Translations under genes and position numbers: made by a program
Assembly (NCBI RefSeq): GCF_007004095.1
Contig: NZ_VHJK01000001.1
Span: 2,422,501-2,486,500, forward strand
Source of the DNA: Erythrobacter insulae
GTDB lineage: Bacteria > Pseudomonadota > Alphaproteobacteria > Sphingomonadales > Sphingomonadaceae
Length of the DNA: 64,000 nt
Reading direction: 5' to 3'
Notes under the pieces: model-generated
The model's database searches: none
The model's input: only the letters and a program-made list of their open reading frames with translations
Told to the model about the DNA's origin: nothing
In this document: piece after piece, positions 55,588-64,000 of the stretch
Numbering within the stretch: the stretch's first letter is position 1
Layout of the letters: every line of letters starts with the position of its first letter

Positions 55588-57342
55588 TTCGGCCATTTCG
55601 ACACGTTGAGGCCCGCGGATCAGCCCGCCCGGCGTCTCACCGGTCCATTTGCCGCCGCGAAATGTGACGGCCCCGTTCTTGATTGTGCAGACGTAGCCAT
55701 CGGCTTTCTGCAGCAACCGTTTTCCGCCCGCTGGGAGATCAAATGCCAGCCATGGGCGGCCAAGTTTGATCGCGTCCATATCAATCACGTTGATATCGGC
55801 AAGATAACCCGGTGCGATGATGCCGCGATCCTCCAGACCATAAAGCACGGCGGTGTCGCGGCATTGCCGTTTGATCGCGTTTTCAAGTGTAATCCGATTC
55901 CCCCGTTTGCGAGACTTGACCCAGTGTTCCAGCATGAATGTGGGCGAGGCTGCATCGCAAATCGTGCCGCAATGTGCGCCGCCATCTGATAGCGAATTCA
56001 CCGTGTCATCGGCATGTTGCAACGGATGCAGGAAGTCGAGATTGCCCTCGGCATAGTTCAGAATGGGAAGGTAGATAAAGCCGGTCCCCTCTTCGCGGCA
56101 CAGCATGTCATAGGCGTATTCCTGAGGATCAACGCCGGCGGCCTGAGCGCGGGCATTCACGCTTGCGGTTTCGTCCGGCTCATAATCGAAATCGGGGTCC
56201 ATTTCATATTGCAGGGCCCAACCCTGTGTGATCACCATGACGACACCTATGATGTCCATGGGCGCCTCTGAGTAATCATTGGCCTCTGACAAAAGCTGTT
56301 TTTTAAATGCGGGATCGAGCAATTTGGCTTTCTGTTCCGGCCAGGGCAGGTCTTTAATGCCCTGCCAGCTTGGGCGGAATGTGAACGGGTTTACGGTTCC
56401 CTGCCACGCCATGATGATCCCGTTGCCGCGCAAGGCAATCTGAGCCACGATGTGCGCGCCATTGTCGTTTTCAGCCCGCATCGTCTCGATCTGCTCTTTC
56501 AGCGGCATTTCCTTTGCGATGGATTCAAGCGCGGCAAAGGTGACAGGAATGCCGGCCTCTCGAGACAATTTGCCCATCCATTCAAACTCGTTCCAGTCGC
56601 GCTGAAGGTCGCTAGCCATTTCGAATACCGCGTGCCCGCCTGCGTCTTTTGCGCGGCCCATTGCTTTGCCGATAGCGACAAGCTCTTCGGGTGTGGCGGT
56701 GGTTCCCGGCACCAGCTCTCCATCGACCGATTTGTGGAGCACTGTACGCGATGTAGAAAAGCCCAAAGCGCCGGCGCGCACGCCCTCTTCGACGATATCT
56801 GACATTGCGGCGATATCTTCAGGAGTGGGGACGGCACCGGGCTGTTCCCGGTCGCCCAATACATACGCTCTTACCGCGCCGTGCGGTACGTGCGTCCCGA
56901 TATCGACTGTACGGGGAAGTTTCTCAAGCGAATCGAGATATTCCGGGAAAGTCTCCCAATCCCAGGTAATCCCTTCTGCCAGAGCCGTGCCAGGAATGTC
57001 TTCCACACCCTCCATGAGGCTGATCAGCCATTCGTGGCGATCCGGCTTTGCAGGGGCAAAACCAACACCGCAATTGCCCATGACAACGGTGGTTACCCCG
57101 TGCCAGCTGGAGGGGGCCATTTCCTGATCCCAGGTCGCCTGACCATCGTAATGCGTGTGAATGTCGACAAAGCCGGGCGCGACGATTTTACCGGTCGCGT
57201 CGATCTCTTCTGCGGCGTCGCCCAGAATGGTGCCGATTTGCGCAATGAGACCATCTTTGATCGCGATATCTCCGGCGAACCGTTTTGCGCCGGTGCCATC
57301 GACGATCGTTCCGCCGCGGATAATAAGGTCAAATGCTGGCAT
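55576..57342 (-). CDS. N-acyl-D-amino-acid deacylase-type amidohydrolase
   Basis: A 588-residue amidohydrolase of the D-aminoacylase group (COG3653). The metal site begins with HTHYDGQ (His62, His64); GGAHCGTICD near residue 450 carries the late Asp/His region, and APGYLADINVID closes the C-terminal beta-sandwich. It probably hydrolyses an N-acyl D-amino acid or a related amide; exact substrate unknown. ATG 57342 is preferred for the start MPAFDLIIRGGTIVDG, with GGGAG upstream. Confidence 0.88.
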   Translation of the reverse strand: MPAFDLIIRGGTIVDGTGAKRFAGDIAIKDGLIAQIGTILGDAAEEIDATGKIVAPGFVDIHTHYDGQATWDQEMAPSSWHGVTTVVMGNCGVGFAPAKPDRHEWLISLMEGVEDIPGTALAEGITWDWETFPEYLDSLEKLPRTVDIGTHVPHGAVRAYVLGDREQPGAVPTPEDIAAMSDIVEEGVRAGALGFSTSRTVLHKSVDGELVPGTTATPEELVAIGKAMGRAKDAGGHAVFEMASDLQRDWNEFEWMGKLSREAGIPVTFAALESIAKEMPLKEQIETMRAENDNGAHIVAQIALRGNGIIMAWQGTVNPFTFRPSWQGIKDLPWPEQKAKLLDPAFKKQLLSEANDYSEAPMDIIGVVMVITQGWALQYEMDPDFDYEPDETASVNARAQAAGVDPQEYAYDMLCREEGTGFIYLPILNYAEGNLDFLHPLQHADDTVNSLSDGGAHCGTICDAASPTFMLEHWVKSRKRGNRITLENAIKRQCRDTAVLYGLEDRGIIAPGYLADINVIDMDAIKLGRPWLAFDLPAGGKRLLQKADGYVCTIKNGAVTFRGGKWTGETPGGLIRGPQRVEMAEAAE

Positions 57343-57765
57343 GGTCTCTCTCCCGTTATGCACAGCAGATTGTCCCAATCCTCCGGGCGTGTCCAGAGCG
57401 CTTTATCTGCGAAGAGCAGTCCGAGAGCGCGGCTGTTGGTGGATCAAGCGGAGTAGAGTGATCTGAGATCAGCGTTGCGTTTTCGAGCAGTTCGAAGACG
57501 ATGGCGATCGTCATGCACTGAGGGGATTGATGAGTATTTTGAGAGGTTTGAGCGGTGTGCTCGCCTTTTCTAAGGCAGCTACAATGGAGTCTACACGGGC
57601 GCCTGCAAATGCGTCTGCAAGGGCGCAAACAGAGCTACAAATGCCCGATGTGACCAAGAAATGACCAATTTCCTGAGCCGCGACGGTTTCGGGGATACGT
57701 TGATCGGTAAACGTTGCAGCAATTGATCAAAGGTTGGGTGCTTGGAGCCAAGTTAAACCAGCGGT
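57343..57765. other. Intergenic region between the amidohydrolase and phaZ
   Basis: About 420 nt with no secure gene. It should hold the promoter of the amidohydrolase gene and the end of the phaZ transcript. Only a 44-codon candidate (listed separately) is worth note. Confidence 0.5.
57530..57664 (+). CDS. Candidate 44-codon small ORF
   Basis: ATG at 57530 has GAGGGG at a 4-6 nt spacing, and the frame runs 44 codons to TGA. The product is basic with a weakly hydrophobic start (MSILRGLSGVLAFSK) and an Ala/Arg/Thr-rich remainder. No family recognised. The ribosome site is the only support, so this may be chance. Confidence 0.25.
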   Translation: MSILRGLSGVLAFSKAATMESTRAPANASARAQTELQMPDVTKK

Positions 57766-58629
57766 TCAAGCTGCCTCAGCGGTGTCTTCATCCTCATCGT
57801 CATGCTCGGCAGTGGCAAGAAATCCGCGAATAGACTTCACGCATTCCTCTTTGTGGCTAAGCAAAAATAGATGCCCGCCGCCTTTCATGACGACCAATTC
57901 ATTGTTGGGGATCAGCATGGATAGGAATTTGCCATTGGCGAGGGGGACAATCGCATCTTCATCGCCCATCATGATAAGGGTCGGTTTCTGCAATAGGAAT
58001 GGCAGGGCTGGCGCGCTTGTCCAGCCGAGCATACATATCAATTGATACATGTATCCGCGCGGCGAGGGCGGCTTTAACAGCGACATATGCCCTTTTTTGC
58101 CGCTGGTTTTGCCTAAACCTTCGCCATAGAGGGTCTCGAAATTCTTGATCATGTAGTCAGCGTCAACATACCGGCGCGGATTGGCCATTTTGGTAAGCGC
58201 TTTGGGACTGCCAGGCATCATCAACATACCGGCACTTGTAGCGATCAAAACCAGACGCCGAGTGCGATTGGCGTGTTGCATGGCGAAATGTTGCGCGATG
58301 CCTCCGCCCCAGCTGATGCCCATCACATCAACTTGATCAATCCCCAGTTTATCGAGCAGTTTTGAGGCAGTCCAGCTGATCGTGAAGGGGTTGTAAGGGA
58401 CAACTGGATCAGGCGATTCGCCGACACCGGGCATATCGAACATGATGAAACCGCGCTCGGTCAAAGTCTGCGCCAGCGGTGCCACAGCCTCGATATTCGC
58501 GCCGATGCCATTAAAGAACAATACAGGCGGATGATCGCTCTGTTCGTCGAGCCGCCACGTAGCAATCCGTAGCGTCCGTCCGCCAATTTCTTCCATGCGG
58601 ACGTCAGCGTCCTTCAATACATCAGACAC
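57766..58629 (-). CDS. phaZ: Medium-chain PHA depolymerase
   Basis: Intracellular depolymerase that releases monomers from polyhydroxyalkanoate granules. The 287-residue alpha/beta hydrolase closely follows the Pseudomonas PhaZ pattern: LFFNGIGANIE near residue 37, Ser106 in GISWGGGIAQ, PRRYVDADYMI, LGWTSAPALPFL and GGGHLFLLS. GTG 58629 is the start with GGA upstream. It is encoded after phaC on the same strand, separated by a strong hairpin. The tail is very acidic. Confidence 0.9.
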   Translation of the reverse strand: MSDVLKDADVRMEEIGGRTLRIATWRLDEQSDHPPVLFFNGIGANIEAVAPLAQTLTERGFIMFDMPGVGESPDPVVPYNPFTISWTASKLLDKLGIDQVDVMGISWGGGIAQHFAMQHANRTRRLVLIATSAGMLMMPGSPKALTKMANPRRYVDADYMIKNFETLYGEGLGKTSGKKGHMSLLKPPSPRGYMYQLICMLGWTSAPALPFLLQKPTLIMMGDEDAIVPLANGKFLSMLIPNNELVVMKGGGHLFLLSHKEECVKSIRGFLATAEHDDEDEDTAEAA

Positions 58630-58674
58630 TTAATTTCCGTCCTTTCTGAACGTCACGGCTGAACCGGGACGTGG

Positions 58675-58717
58675 GTGGGAGGCACCCTCGTTGATCCCTA
58701 ACGGGGGTGCCTCCCAT
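58675..58717 (-). repeat. Strong inverted repeat between phaC and phaZ
   Basis: GGGAGGCACCC (58677-58687) and GGGTGCCTCCC (58705-58715) are perfect inverted copies with a 17-nt loop; the outer pairs extend by two. No U-run follows on the minus strand. It may stabilise the phaC end or lower phaZ expression by partial termination. Confidence 0.75.
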
Positions 58718-58750
58718 AAGCTTTAGTAAAATACGTCGCTAAAGCGCTTA

Positions 58751-60448
58751 TCAGACTTCTTCAATAACATAGAGTCCGGGCGCTGGATCTGATGGTTTAT
58801 GCTTGGCACTGCCGAGCTTCGCCGGGGCCGCTTTCTTCGCGCCTGAGCGTTCTTGAATCCATTCCATCCAATACGGCCACCAGCTACCGGCAACCTCTTC
58901 GGTTCCTTGCAACCATTCATCTGCGGTTGCAGGCAGTTTGCCCTTCTTTTTCTGAACAAAGTATTTGGCTTTGGGATTGCCGGGAGGGTTCAAGATAGCC
59001 TGCATATGTCCAGACTGGCTGAGCACATAGGTGACATTTTTCGCACCAAAAAGCTGGGTCGATCGATAGGTCGCTTTCCACGGAGTGATATGATCGGTCA
59101 CGCCGCCCAAAATGAACATGTCTGATGTCACCTTCGACAGATCGACTTTATGATCTGCCATTTCCACTTCGCCATGTTTCGTGAAAGCCAATGTCTCGAA
59201 TAACGTCAAGAAATCGCCCATAAGGCTGGCCGAAAGATTGGTGGCATCTGCATTCCAGTACAGAACATCAAAAGCCGGCGGGTCCATACCCAACAGATAA
59301 TTGTTGATGACGTAGTTCCAGATCAGATCATTCGGGCGCAGCCACGCAAAGCCGCGCGCCAGATCGTCTGCCTTGATTATGCCAGCTTTTGCCGCGCGTT
59401 GGCGAGCAAGCTGGGTGCCGTTTTCGCTGACCAGAGACGCTGCCTCAATGTCAGTCTGTTTCGGGTGCAAAACGCAGACCATCAATGTCAGCGTGCCCAG
59501 AATGTCATTGCCTGTCGCCGCCAGCTTTGATGCCAGGACAGAAGCAGTCTGACCGCCCGAGCATCCGGCCGAAACATTCACCTTTTTCGAACCGGTGATG
59601 TCCGACACGATTGCCAATGCCTCTTCGCACGAAGCGATATAATCGGCCATGTCCCAATGGCCCTGATCCTTCGATGGGTTGCGCCATGAGATAACGAAAG
59701 TCTGCAATCCGTTATCGACCTGCCATTTGATGATGGATTTTTCCGGCGAGAGATCATTGATGTACATCTTGTTGATCTGCGGCGGGATTGTCATTTGCGG
59801 GATTGCATAAACTTCGTCGGTCGTCGGCGTATACTGCACAAGCTCATACATCTCTGTGCGATGCACAACCGCACCTTTGGATGTCGCAATGTTTTCGCCG
59901 ATTTTAAACGGTCGTTTATCGACCTGACTGACCATGCCTTTGTTGTGGACCAGATCATTATAGGCGTTTTGAAGACCCTTGATCAAAGACAGTCCGCCTG
60001 AATTGATGATCTGCTTTTGCGCAATCGGATTGCCAACCAGCGTGTTGGTCGGGGCCAGACCGTCAAGGATAATGTTGGCGATGAAATTGGCGCGGTTGCG
60101 TTCCAGATCATCCAGCTCAAGCTCGTCCAGCCAGCTGCGCATTCCTTTTTGCACGGCCAGATAATACTGCGCACCGGCCCGGAAAAACGGGTTGAACTGC
60201 CACGCAGGATCCTGAAACCGTTTGTCTTTTGGGTGAGGGGCAAGCTCGCTTTTGCCGGTCAGGATCTTGACCATATCCTCGCTGAAAGATCGCGCATGGC
60301 GAAACGCGCGGTTGGGGTTAGACGCAGTCTCACGCAGAAGCAATGCCACAGCGCTGACAAAGTCCTCGCGAGCGACCCCAATCAGTGGGCCGAGCGCGCT
60401 CGTGGATTGAGCTGCTTCATTTTCAAGCTTGATTGTGTCGTCTGACAT
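58751..60448 (-). CDS. phaC: Class II-like polyhydroxyalkanoate synthase
   Basis: Polymerises hydroxyacyl-CoA into PHA. The 565-residue protein has the lipase-like box SAGCSGGQT with catalytic Cys296, Asp452 in GGVTDHITPW and His481 in SGHMQ; these numbers nearly coincide with Pseudomonas PhaC1. Length and the linked PhaZ suggest medium-chain monomers. GAGGG lies 5 nt before the ATG. No phasin, phaJ or phaG gene is in view. Confidence 0.94.
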   Translation of the reverse strand: MSDDTIKLENEAAQSTSALGPLIGVAREDFVSAVALLLRETASNPNRAFRHARSFSEDMVKILTGKSELAPHPKDKRFQDPAWQFNPFFRAGAQYYLAVQKGMRSWLDELELDDLERNRANFIANIILDGLAPTNTLVGNPIAQKQIINSGGLSLIKGLQNAYNDLVHNKGMVSQVDKRPFKIGENIATSKGAVVHRTEMYELVQYTPTTDEVYAIPQMTIPPQINKMYINDLSPEKSIIKWQVDNGLQTFVISWRNPSKDQGHWDMADYIASCEEALAIVSDITGSKKVNVSAGCSGGQTASVLASKLAATGNDILGTLTLMVCVLHPKQTDIEAASLVSENGTQLARQRAAKAGIIKADDLARGFAWLRPNDLIWNYVINNYLLGMDPPAFDVLYWNADATNLSASLMGDFLTLFETLAFTKHGEVEMADHKVDLSKVTSDMFILGGVTDHITPWKATYRSTQLFGAKNVTYVLSQSGHMQAILNPPGNPKAKYFVQKKKGKLPATADEWLQGTEEVAGSWWPYWMEWIQERSGAKKAAPAKLGSAKHKPSDPAPGLYVIEEV

Positions 60449-60650
60449 AGGAGCCCTCTCTTACTGCTGCCGTTGCGTTTCGGCGTTTTGTTTTTTCAGG
60501 TTTTACATGCCTGTTACCGGTATAAGTATCAAGCGGGGGGCACGGTTCCCGTTCACCGTTTTGGTTAGGGTTAACTCGTCTTAGCCATTCCTAAACCAAT
60601 CTGCGCGTAATGCACCGTGGCAGATATTACACGATTTAGAGAGGCTCTTC

Positions 60651-62867
60651 ATGGGCGGTTTTTTTTCAAAATTTGCTGGTGCGCAGCAAAAAAAGGCAGA
60701 TTCCGCAGAAGGCGGCGTTGCTCCGCTTGCGCCGATTGCGTCCGATGATGCAGTTCGGCGCGCAGGCTTGTTGGATGCCTTAGAGAAATCCGAATTGGGC
60801 TGGTTCTGGGCCAGCGACGGTGCCGGGCGATTGGTTTACCTTTCCGCACCCGCAGCAGAGCGACTATCGGGAAACCCCGATGAACTGATCGGTATGAAGC
60901 TCAGCGATTTGTTCGTTGATGACGAAGGCACCGGTGAATCGTCGACACAGCGACCACTGAAGTTTCAGTTTGCGGCCCGCAATTCGCTTCGTCCGACCAT
61001 TGTTAAAATCGAGCAAGGCGGAAAAACAGTCTGGTGGGAAATTTCCGGGGCGCCAAAGCAGGATACAGAAAACGAATTTAGCGGTTATCACGGTATTGCC
61101 CGCGATGTTACGTCAACCATCGCGAGTCAAAGAGACGCTGAAAAACTCTCGCGATATGACTCGCTGACCGGCCTGGCTAACCGGCATCGGATCAATCACA
61201 AACTGACCGCAACACTTAGCGCATTCAGGGTCGCAAAACGATCCTGTGCGACGATGCTGCTTGATCTTGACCGTTTCAAACAGGTCAATGATACGATGGG
61301 CCATCCTGCCGGTGATGAGTTGTTGAAGCAGGTTTCGCAAAGACTAACGCGGATTGTCGGCGATCAAGGGGAAATTGGCCGTTTGGGCGGCGATGAATTC
61401 CAGATCCTGCTCCCCGATATTGAGGACCGCGCCATTCTAGGGGACCTGTCTGACCGCATCATTCAGATGCTGTCGCAGCCCTATTCTATCAACGGTATGC
61501 GGGCGATCATCGGGTGTTCTGTCGGCGTTGCCGTGGCCCCCTTTGATGGGATCGAAAGCGAAGAGTTGATCAAGGCAGCCGACCTTGCATTGTACGCCGC
61601 TAAAGGCGGCGGGCGTGGGCAATTCCGGTTCTATTCGAGTGACCTGCGTGATCAGGCGAGCCATCGTCATCAGATTGAAGAAGATCTGAGGGATGCGCTC
61701 GTCAAAGAAGAATTGGAAATGCATTTCCAGCCGATTGTCAGCGCTGACGAACACAAGGTTGTTTGTGTCGAAGCCCTGATGCGTTGGAATCATGGTGAGC
61801 GCGGCATGATCTCGCCGGCTGACTTTATTCCAGTTGCCGAAGAGGTCGGCATTATTCGCGAATTGGGCGAATGGGCGATCAACGATGTTTGCGCACAAGT
61901 CGCCAGTTGGCCGACGGATGTCTGCGCAGCGATTAACGTTTCGGCGGTTCAATTCGCATCCGATAACTTCATTGAGATCGTGAATAGAGCGTTGAAAAAT
62001 TCGGGCGTCGAGCCGTCGCGCATCGAGTTCGAGATTACCGAAAGCGTCTTTGTCGGCGATATTGATCGCGCGCTCAGGATGTTCCGCGAGCTGAAAGAAA
62101 TCGGTGTGCGTCTGGCGCTGGATGATTTTGGCACTGGCTATTCTTCACTTAGCTACCTGCGCGATGCGCCTTTTGACAAAATGAAGATTGACCAGAGCTT
62201 CGTTCGTGGCTGCACCGAGGAAGGCAACAATAACGGAGCGATTGTCTCTGCGGTCGTGAGCCTGGCAAAAGCGCTCAATATGGAAACTGTGGCCGAAGGT
62301 GTAGAGACGCAAGACGAACTGGAAGCGGTGGTTACGTATGGTGCAGGGCGGATTCAGGGCGCTCTGTTTGCAAGAGCGATGCCTGGATCAGAAATACGTG
62401 AGCGGCTCGAGAATGGAGAACTGATTTTTGAACCGCGCGGACCTGAAAAATATCGGTCTGATCGCCGTACAGAATTTCGGAAAATCGGGCTGATCCATGA
62501 AGACAGCCGGTACAATGTGTTCTTGCGCAACCTGTCAAAAACAGGCGCCAAGATCGAAGGCTTGCTCGAAGTGCCAATTGGCACAGACGTTGTTCTCGAT
62601 CTGGGCGGTGGTCAGCTAGCGGTTGCGAGCGTGCGCCGCTCGCAGGGTTTCAGCCAGGGTGTTGAATTTGAAACTGCGCTGGTTTCCGATGGCGCGGACG
62701 GCCTCTGTACCCGCCACAGAGTCTCACCTTATCAGATCGAAGCTGCAGGCCGCCCGCTTGGAGCGCTTAACGATTCTGCGGTTGCAGCGCTGACAGGGGC
62801 GCTGAACATGAGCAAAAAAGCCTTTGTAGAAGTCGACATCAGCGCACAGCCAGACGGAAAAAAATAG
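60651..62867 (+). CDS. PAS-GGDEF-EAL-PilZ cyclic-di-GMP protein
   Basis: A 738-residue cytoplasmic protein with no membrane helix. Order: PAS-like sensor (about 38-160), GGDEF (165-330) with intact GGDEF at 246-250, EAL (340-595) with EAL at 374-376, DDFGTGYSS and AEGVET intact, then PilZ (600-690) with RTEFR and NLSKTG. Both catalytic domains look active. The RxxD inhibitory site before GGDEF is absent (Gly in both places). It can therefore in principle make, break and sense cyclic-di-GMP. GAGAGG precedes the ATG. A paralogue follows 169 nt later. Confidence 0.93.
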   Translation: MGGFFSKFAGAQQKKADSAEGGVAPLAPIASDDAVRRAGLLDALEKSELGWFWASDGAGRLVYLSAPAAERLSGNPDELIGMKLSDLFVDDEGTGESSTQRPLKFQFAARNSLRPTIVKIEQGGKTVWWEISGAPKQDTENEFSGYHGIARDVTSTIASQRDAEKLSRYDSLTGLANRHRINHKLTATLSAFRVAKRSCATMLLDLDRFKQVNDTMGHPAGDELLKQVSQRLTRIVGDQGEIGRLGGDEFQILLPDIEDRAILGDLSDRIIQMLSQPYSINGMRAIIGCSVGVAVAPFDGIESEELIKAADLALYAAKGGGRGQFRFYSSDLRDQASHRHQIEEDLRDALVKEELEMHFQPIVSADEHKVVCVEALMRWNHGERGMISPADFIPVAEEVGIIRELGEWAINDVCAQVASWPTDVCAAINVSAVQFASDNFIEIVNRALKNSGVEPSRIEFEITESVFVGDIDRALRMFRELKEIGVRLALDDFGTGYSSLSYLRDAPFDKMKIDQSFVRGCTEEGNNNGAIVSAVVSLAKALNMETVAEGVETQDELEAVVTYGAGRIQGALFARAMPGSEIRERLENGELIFEPRGPEKYRSDRRTEFRKIGLIHEDSRYNVFLRNLSKTGAKIEGLLEVPIGTDVVLDLGGGQLAVASVRRSQGFSQGVEFETALVSDGADGLCTRHRVSPYQIEAAGRPLGALNDSAVAALTGALNMSKKAFVEVDISAQPDGKK

Positions 62868-63036
62868 CACAATAGCCGGTTTTGCCAACGCGAACGTTTT
62901 GCAATTTTTCTCCGCTTTTGCCGATTGTTACGATCAATTGCGCTCCGACATTAGTAGAAAAATAACCAACCGGGTTTACAGGTGATTGAGGTTCAGGATG
63001 TTCTGAGCTGGCGTACTTGTTAAAGGAATTGCCTCG
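62868..63036. other. Intergenic region between the two cyclic-di-GMP genes
   Basis: 169 nt, relatively AT-rich at 62900-62970, holding no gene. It could carry a promoter for the second paralogue; no terminator was seen. Confidence 0.35.
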
Positions 63037-64000
63037 GTGTCCCTAAAGGGTCTCTTGTCAACGAAAAGCGGTGGTTTGCTTAGCGGCTTTCGCACCCATG
63101 CTGCCTCGGAAATGACCGATGGCGAGCGATTGACAATGCTGGATGAACTTGAGCAATCCGGTCTCGGATGGTTTTGGGCGACAGACGCCGACGGCAATAT
63201 TTCCTATCTTAGCGCAGCGATCGCAGACCGACTTGAAATCCCGCTCGGCGATTTGCTGGGCAAACCGCTTGCAAGCGTATTCTCTCCGATTGATCGCGAT
63301 GGGCGTACTCAATCACTTTCGCTGATGCACGGTGCCCGAAAAGCGTTTTCGGGTTTTGCCGTGCGTGCCGATAGCCGTCCTGCAGGTGCTGTTCTGAGAA
63401 TGTCGGGCCAGCCTGTTTTCTCCTCAGGCAGAAAATTCACCGGATTCCGGGGCACGAGCGCGGATATTACTGAAGAATATTACCGCGAGGCAGAAACTGC
63501 CAAACTTGCAAAATTCGATTCCTTGACCGGTTTATCGAACCGGCATCGGATGGCGCACCAGATCGAAACCACACTCACGGCGTTCAAAACGGCTAAGCGC
63601 AACTGTGCGATCATGATGCTCGATCTGGATAAGTTCAAGCAGGTGAATGACACGCTGGGCCATGCTGCGGGCGATGAATTGTTGAAACAGGTTGCAGAGC
63701 GTCTGCGGCGTTCGATTACCCATGATTGCGAAATTGGCCGGCTTGGCGGTGACGAATTCCAGGTGATGATTCCCGACGTGGATGACCGCGGTGTCCTCGG
63801 TGAAATCGCGATGAAAATCATCACGATGCTTAAACAGCCATATTCCCTTGATGAAGGCAGATGCGTGATCGGCGCGTCAGTCGGCATCGCGATCGCTCCG
63901 CATGATGGCGTAAGCGCAGATGCAGTCGTGCGTTCGGCCGATCTCGCCTTGTATGCCGCCAAAAATGGTGGACGCGGCCAATACCGGTTCTTTTCATGCG
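63037..64000 (+). CDS. PAS-GGDEF protein, paralogue of the preceding gene (3' end missing)
   Basis: Open for 321 codons to the window edge. From GTG 63037 (AAGGA about 11 nt upstream) the product starts MSLKGLLSTKSGG, then a PAS-like domain (ELEQSGLGWFWATDADGN) and a GGDEF domain with intact GGDEF in GRLGGDEFQ. It aligns along its length with the upstream gene; shared phrases include LDLDKFKQVNDT, AGDELLKQV and ADLALYAAK. An EAL domain probably follows beyond the edge, by analogy. The RxxD inhibitory site is also absent. ATG 63112 is an alternative start. Confidence 0.92.
   Translation, partial: MSLKGLLSTKSGGLLSGFRTHAASEMTDGERLTMLDELEQSGLGWFWATDADGNISYLSAAIADRLEIPLGDLLGKPLASVFSPIDRDGRTQSLSLMHGARKAFSGFAVRADSRPAGAVLRMSGQPVFSSGRKFTGFRGTSADITEEYYREAETAKLAKFDSLTGLSNRHRMAHQIETTLTAFKTAKRNCAIMMLDLDKFKQVNDTLGHAAGDELLKQVAERLRRSITHDCEIGRLGGDEFQVMIPDVDDRGVLGEIAMKIITMLKQPYSLDEGRCVIGASVGIAIAPHDGVSADAVVRSADLALYAAKNGGRGQYRFFSC

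Noticed and set aside
1-64000. Search by eye for CRISPR arrays, insertion sequences, integrases, toxin-antitoxin or defence genes
   Set aside because: No regular repeats, transposase, recombinase or defence-type domains were seen; the region is core chromosome.

Overview
The window is a gene-dense stretch of chromosome from an alphaproteobacterium, most likely a sphingomonad of the Erythrobacter type; I infer the genus from overall resemblance only. Support comes from the split F0 operon with both b' and b subunits, the FYDLN-type acidic zinc-ribbon protein, Ala/Glu-rich tails on ribosomal proteins S16 and L9, PHA storage genes, several S9/M2 peptidases and moderately high G+C. No insertion sequence, phage gene, integrase, rRNA or CRISPR array was seen, and base composition looks even. 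It reads as core genome with some unusual neighbourhoods.

Layout. 1-7.5 kb (minus strand): purB, then lapA-pyrF-trpF-trpB-(small membrane gene)-trpA-accD-folC, with folC cut by the left edge. 7.6-9.8 kb: a DoxX/type II NADH dehydrogenase fusion. 9.9-14.6 kb: radC, divergent from a ydbH-ynbE-ydbL envelope-lipid-transport operon. 14.8-17.3 kb: F0 ATP synthase operon atpI-atpB-atpE-b'-b. 17.4-23.6 kb (minus): aroA, two tiny membrane genes, cmk and rpsA with its terminator, then gloB and a quinone oxidoreductase gene. 23.8-29.7 kb (plus): FYDLN-type protein, tRNA-Ala(GGC), ffh, rpsP, rimM, a small membrane gene, a nitrilase, another small membrane gene, trmD and rplS, closed by a terminator. 29.9-36.5 kb: exported S9 peptidase, MEST-like hydrolase, asd and a row of small detoxification-type enzymes. 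36.6-40.9 kb: a tightly coupled operon of an exported ACE-like M2 peptidase, a beta-propeller lipoprotein, a RimB-type protease and the glutamate ligase RimK. 40.9-45.7 kb (minus): a receptor translationally coupled to a small membrane protein, amn, and rpsF-rpsR-rplI. 45.9-50.1 kb: DUF808, a GST, and a divergent Mur-ligase / LD-carboxypeptidase pair that suggests peptidoglycan recycling. 50.1-57.3 kb: fabD, fabG, dnaN, a GST, DUF2855 and a D-aminoacylase-type amidohydrolase. 57.8-60.4 kb (minus): phaC and phaZ for medium-chain PHA. 60.7-64 kb: two tandem paralogous cyclic-di-GMP proteins, the second cut by the right edge.

The most notable themes are these. Small membrane-protein genes repeatedly sit inside housekeeping operons with 1-4 nt start/stop overlaps (trpB/trpA, aroA/cmk, rimM/trmD, the chemoreceptor, the Mur ligase). 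RimB/RimK sit in one operon with an exported peptidase and a propeller lipoprotein, about 4.4 kb from rpsF, whose product is RimK's known substrate in E. coli. A DoxX module is fused to NDH-2. I did not find a clearly new defence or mobile system.
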